Under the pieces are notes generated by a model that was not told the origin of the DNA, searched no databases, and saw nothing but the letters and a program-made list of their open reading frames with translations. The position numbers were made by a program, and so were the translations under genes. DNA of 6,435 bases from Thermoflexales bacterium (GTDB taxonomy: Bacteria > Chloroflexota > Anaerolineae > Fen-1058): contig JAUQXD010001348.1 of assembly GCA_030834835.1 (NCBI GenBank), positions 1 through 6,435 of the forward strand, given 5' to 3'. Shown here piece by piece: positions 6,211 through 6,435 of the stretch; position 1 is the stretch's first letter; the number at the start of each line of letters is the position of its first letter.

Positions 6211-6254
6211 CTCTAACACAACGCTAACACTTTGCCAGCACCGCTCTAACACAG
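6211..6254. repeat. Four 11-bp tandem units with CTAACAC core upstream of hsp20
   Basis: CTAACAC occurs at 6213-6219, 6224-6230 and 6246-6252, and a degenerate copy CCAGCAC fills the missing phase at 6235-6241. The spacing is thus exactly 11, 11 and 11 bp, close to one helical turn, so all copies face the same side of the DNA. The longer CGCTCTAACACA is identical at 6209-6220 and 6242-6253. The array ends 75 bp before the hsp20 start codon, a position suited to an operator or activator site. It does not match the CIRCE element of HrcA. Confidence 0.65.
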
Positions 6255-6277
6255 GTCGGGTATTCTATCCACAGTTC

Positions 6278-6293
6278 TGGCGCAGACGCGCCA
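6278..6293 (+). promoter_or_regulatory. Small hairpin in the presumed hsp20 leader
   Basis: TGGCGC (6278-6283) pairs perfectly with GCGCCA (6288-6293) around the tetraloop AGAC. It lies 36 bp before the start codon and does not cover the ribosome binding site, so it is not a simple RNA thermometer by itself. It could be a leader stability element or, as DNA, a 6-bp inverted repeat operator. No confident promoter hexamers were found upstream of it; TATTCT at 6261-6266 is a weak -10 candidate without a -35. Confidence 0.35.
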
Positions 6294-6315
6294 ATCAAAA
6301 TCAAACTTCAATACT

Positions 6316-6322
6316 GGGAGGG
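6316..6322 (+). promoter_or_regulatory. Ribosome binding site of hsp20
   Basis: GGGAGGG ends seven bases before the ATG at 6330. This is the strongest Shine-Dalgarno match near a start in the window and identifies 6330 as the start codon. Confidence 0.8.
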
Positions 6323-6329
6323 TTTTACC

Positions 6330-6435
6330 ATGGCTCGCAATTTGATCGTTCGCACCAACCCGTCGTTTATGCCGCTGCGCAATGCAATGGACGCGCTGTT
6401 CAACGACTCGTTCGTCAACCCGACTTCGGCCGACT
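6330..6435 (+). CDS. Probable Hsp20 (alpha-crystallin family) small heat-shock protein, N-terminus only
   Basis: Open from the ATG at 6330 to the right edge, 35 codons, preceded by a strong RBS. The visible residues run from MARNLIVRTN, through PLRNAMDALFNDSFV, to the edge. The pattern of an aromatic/basic start followed by an amphipathic R.(A/E)MD.LF..(S)F segment is characteristic of the N-terminal arm of bacterial Hsp20 proteins. The alpha-crystallin domain that would prove it lies beyond the window. Family knowledge: these are ATP-independent holdase chaperones that bind unfolding proteins in the cytoplasm as large oligomers. It is divergent from the helicase with a 235-bp gap rich in repeats. 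The identification rests on a short stretch and is therefore moderate. Confidence 0.68.
   Translation, partial: MARNLIVRTNPSFMPLRNAMDALFNDSFVNPTSAD

Noticed and set aside
6104..6254. CRISPR array or insertion-sequence end
   Set aside because: Units are 7 and 11 bp without spacers, and there is no transposase or target-site duplication nearby.
6209..6329. CIRCE or sigma-32 promoter upstream of hsp20
   Set aside because: No TTAGCACTC-N9-GAGTGCTAA and no CTTGAA / CCCCAT pair; only the unrelated CTAACAC array is present.

Overview
The window reads as bacterial chromosome, probably from a member of the Chloroflexota. The base composition is fairly GC-rich by eye. Three of the four genes have clear family resemblances, and the secreted protein carries an NBR1-type Ig-like domain behind a Thr/Pro-rich linker, an arrangement common in that phylum. 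The phylum call is inference: no rRNA or marker gene is present.

Layout from left to right. (1) Positions 1-1717, minus strand: the first 572 codons of a AAA+ ATPase, running off the left edge, of the type found in extracellular contractile injection system (eCIS, Afp15-like) loci. A textbook sigma-70 promoter (-35 and -10 separated by 17 bp) lies in the 137-bp gap upstream. (2) Positions 1855-3048, minus strand: an exported, probably lipid-anchored protein with a Thr/Pro linker, an NBR1-type Ig domain and two tandem copies of a four-cysteine beta-rich module that I do not recognise. (3) Positions 3049-3514: intergenic. It holds the lipoprotein's RBS and -10 box, a 13-bp palindrome, a 12-bp perfect GC-rich hairpin, a plus-strand hairpin with a T-rich tail that looks like an intrinsic terminator, and a short CAGATTG repeat. 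No convincing gene is present. (4) Positions 3515-6094, minus strand: a complete 859-residue DEAD/DEAH-box helicase of the YprA/MrfA type, ending in a four-Cys DUF1998-type tail and carrying an HNH nuclease-like domain inserted before that tail. (5) Positions 6095-6329: a divergent intergenic region unusually dense in repeats. Two oppositely oriented 7-bp arrays flank a TATAAT box, followed by four 11-bp units and a small hairpin. (6) Positions 6330-6435, plus strand: the first 35 codons of a probable Hsp20 small heat-shock protein.

The three minus-strand genes each appear to have their own promoter and are separated by 137 bp or more, so this is not one tight operon. Helicase and hsp20 are divergently transcribed. 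The most interesting leads are the eCIS-type ATPase, whose partner genes could lie just off the left edge, the duplicated Cys module in the lipoprotein, and the structured repeat arrays between helicase and hsp20.
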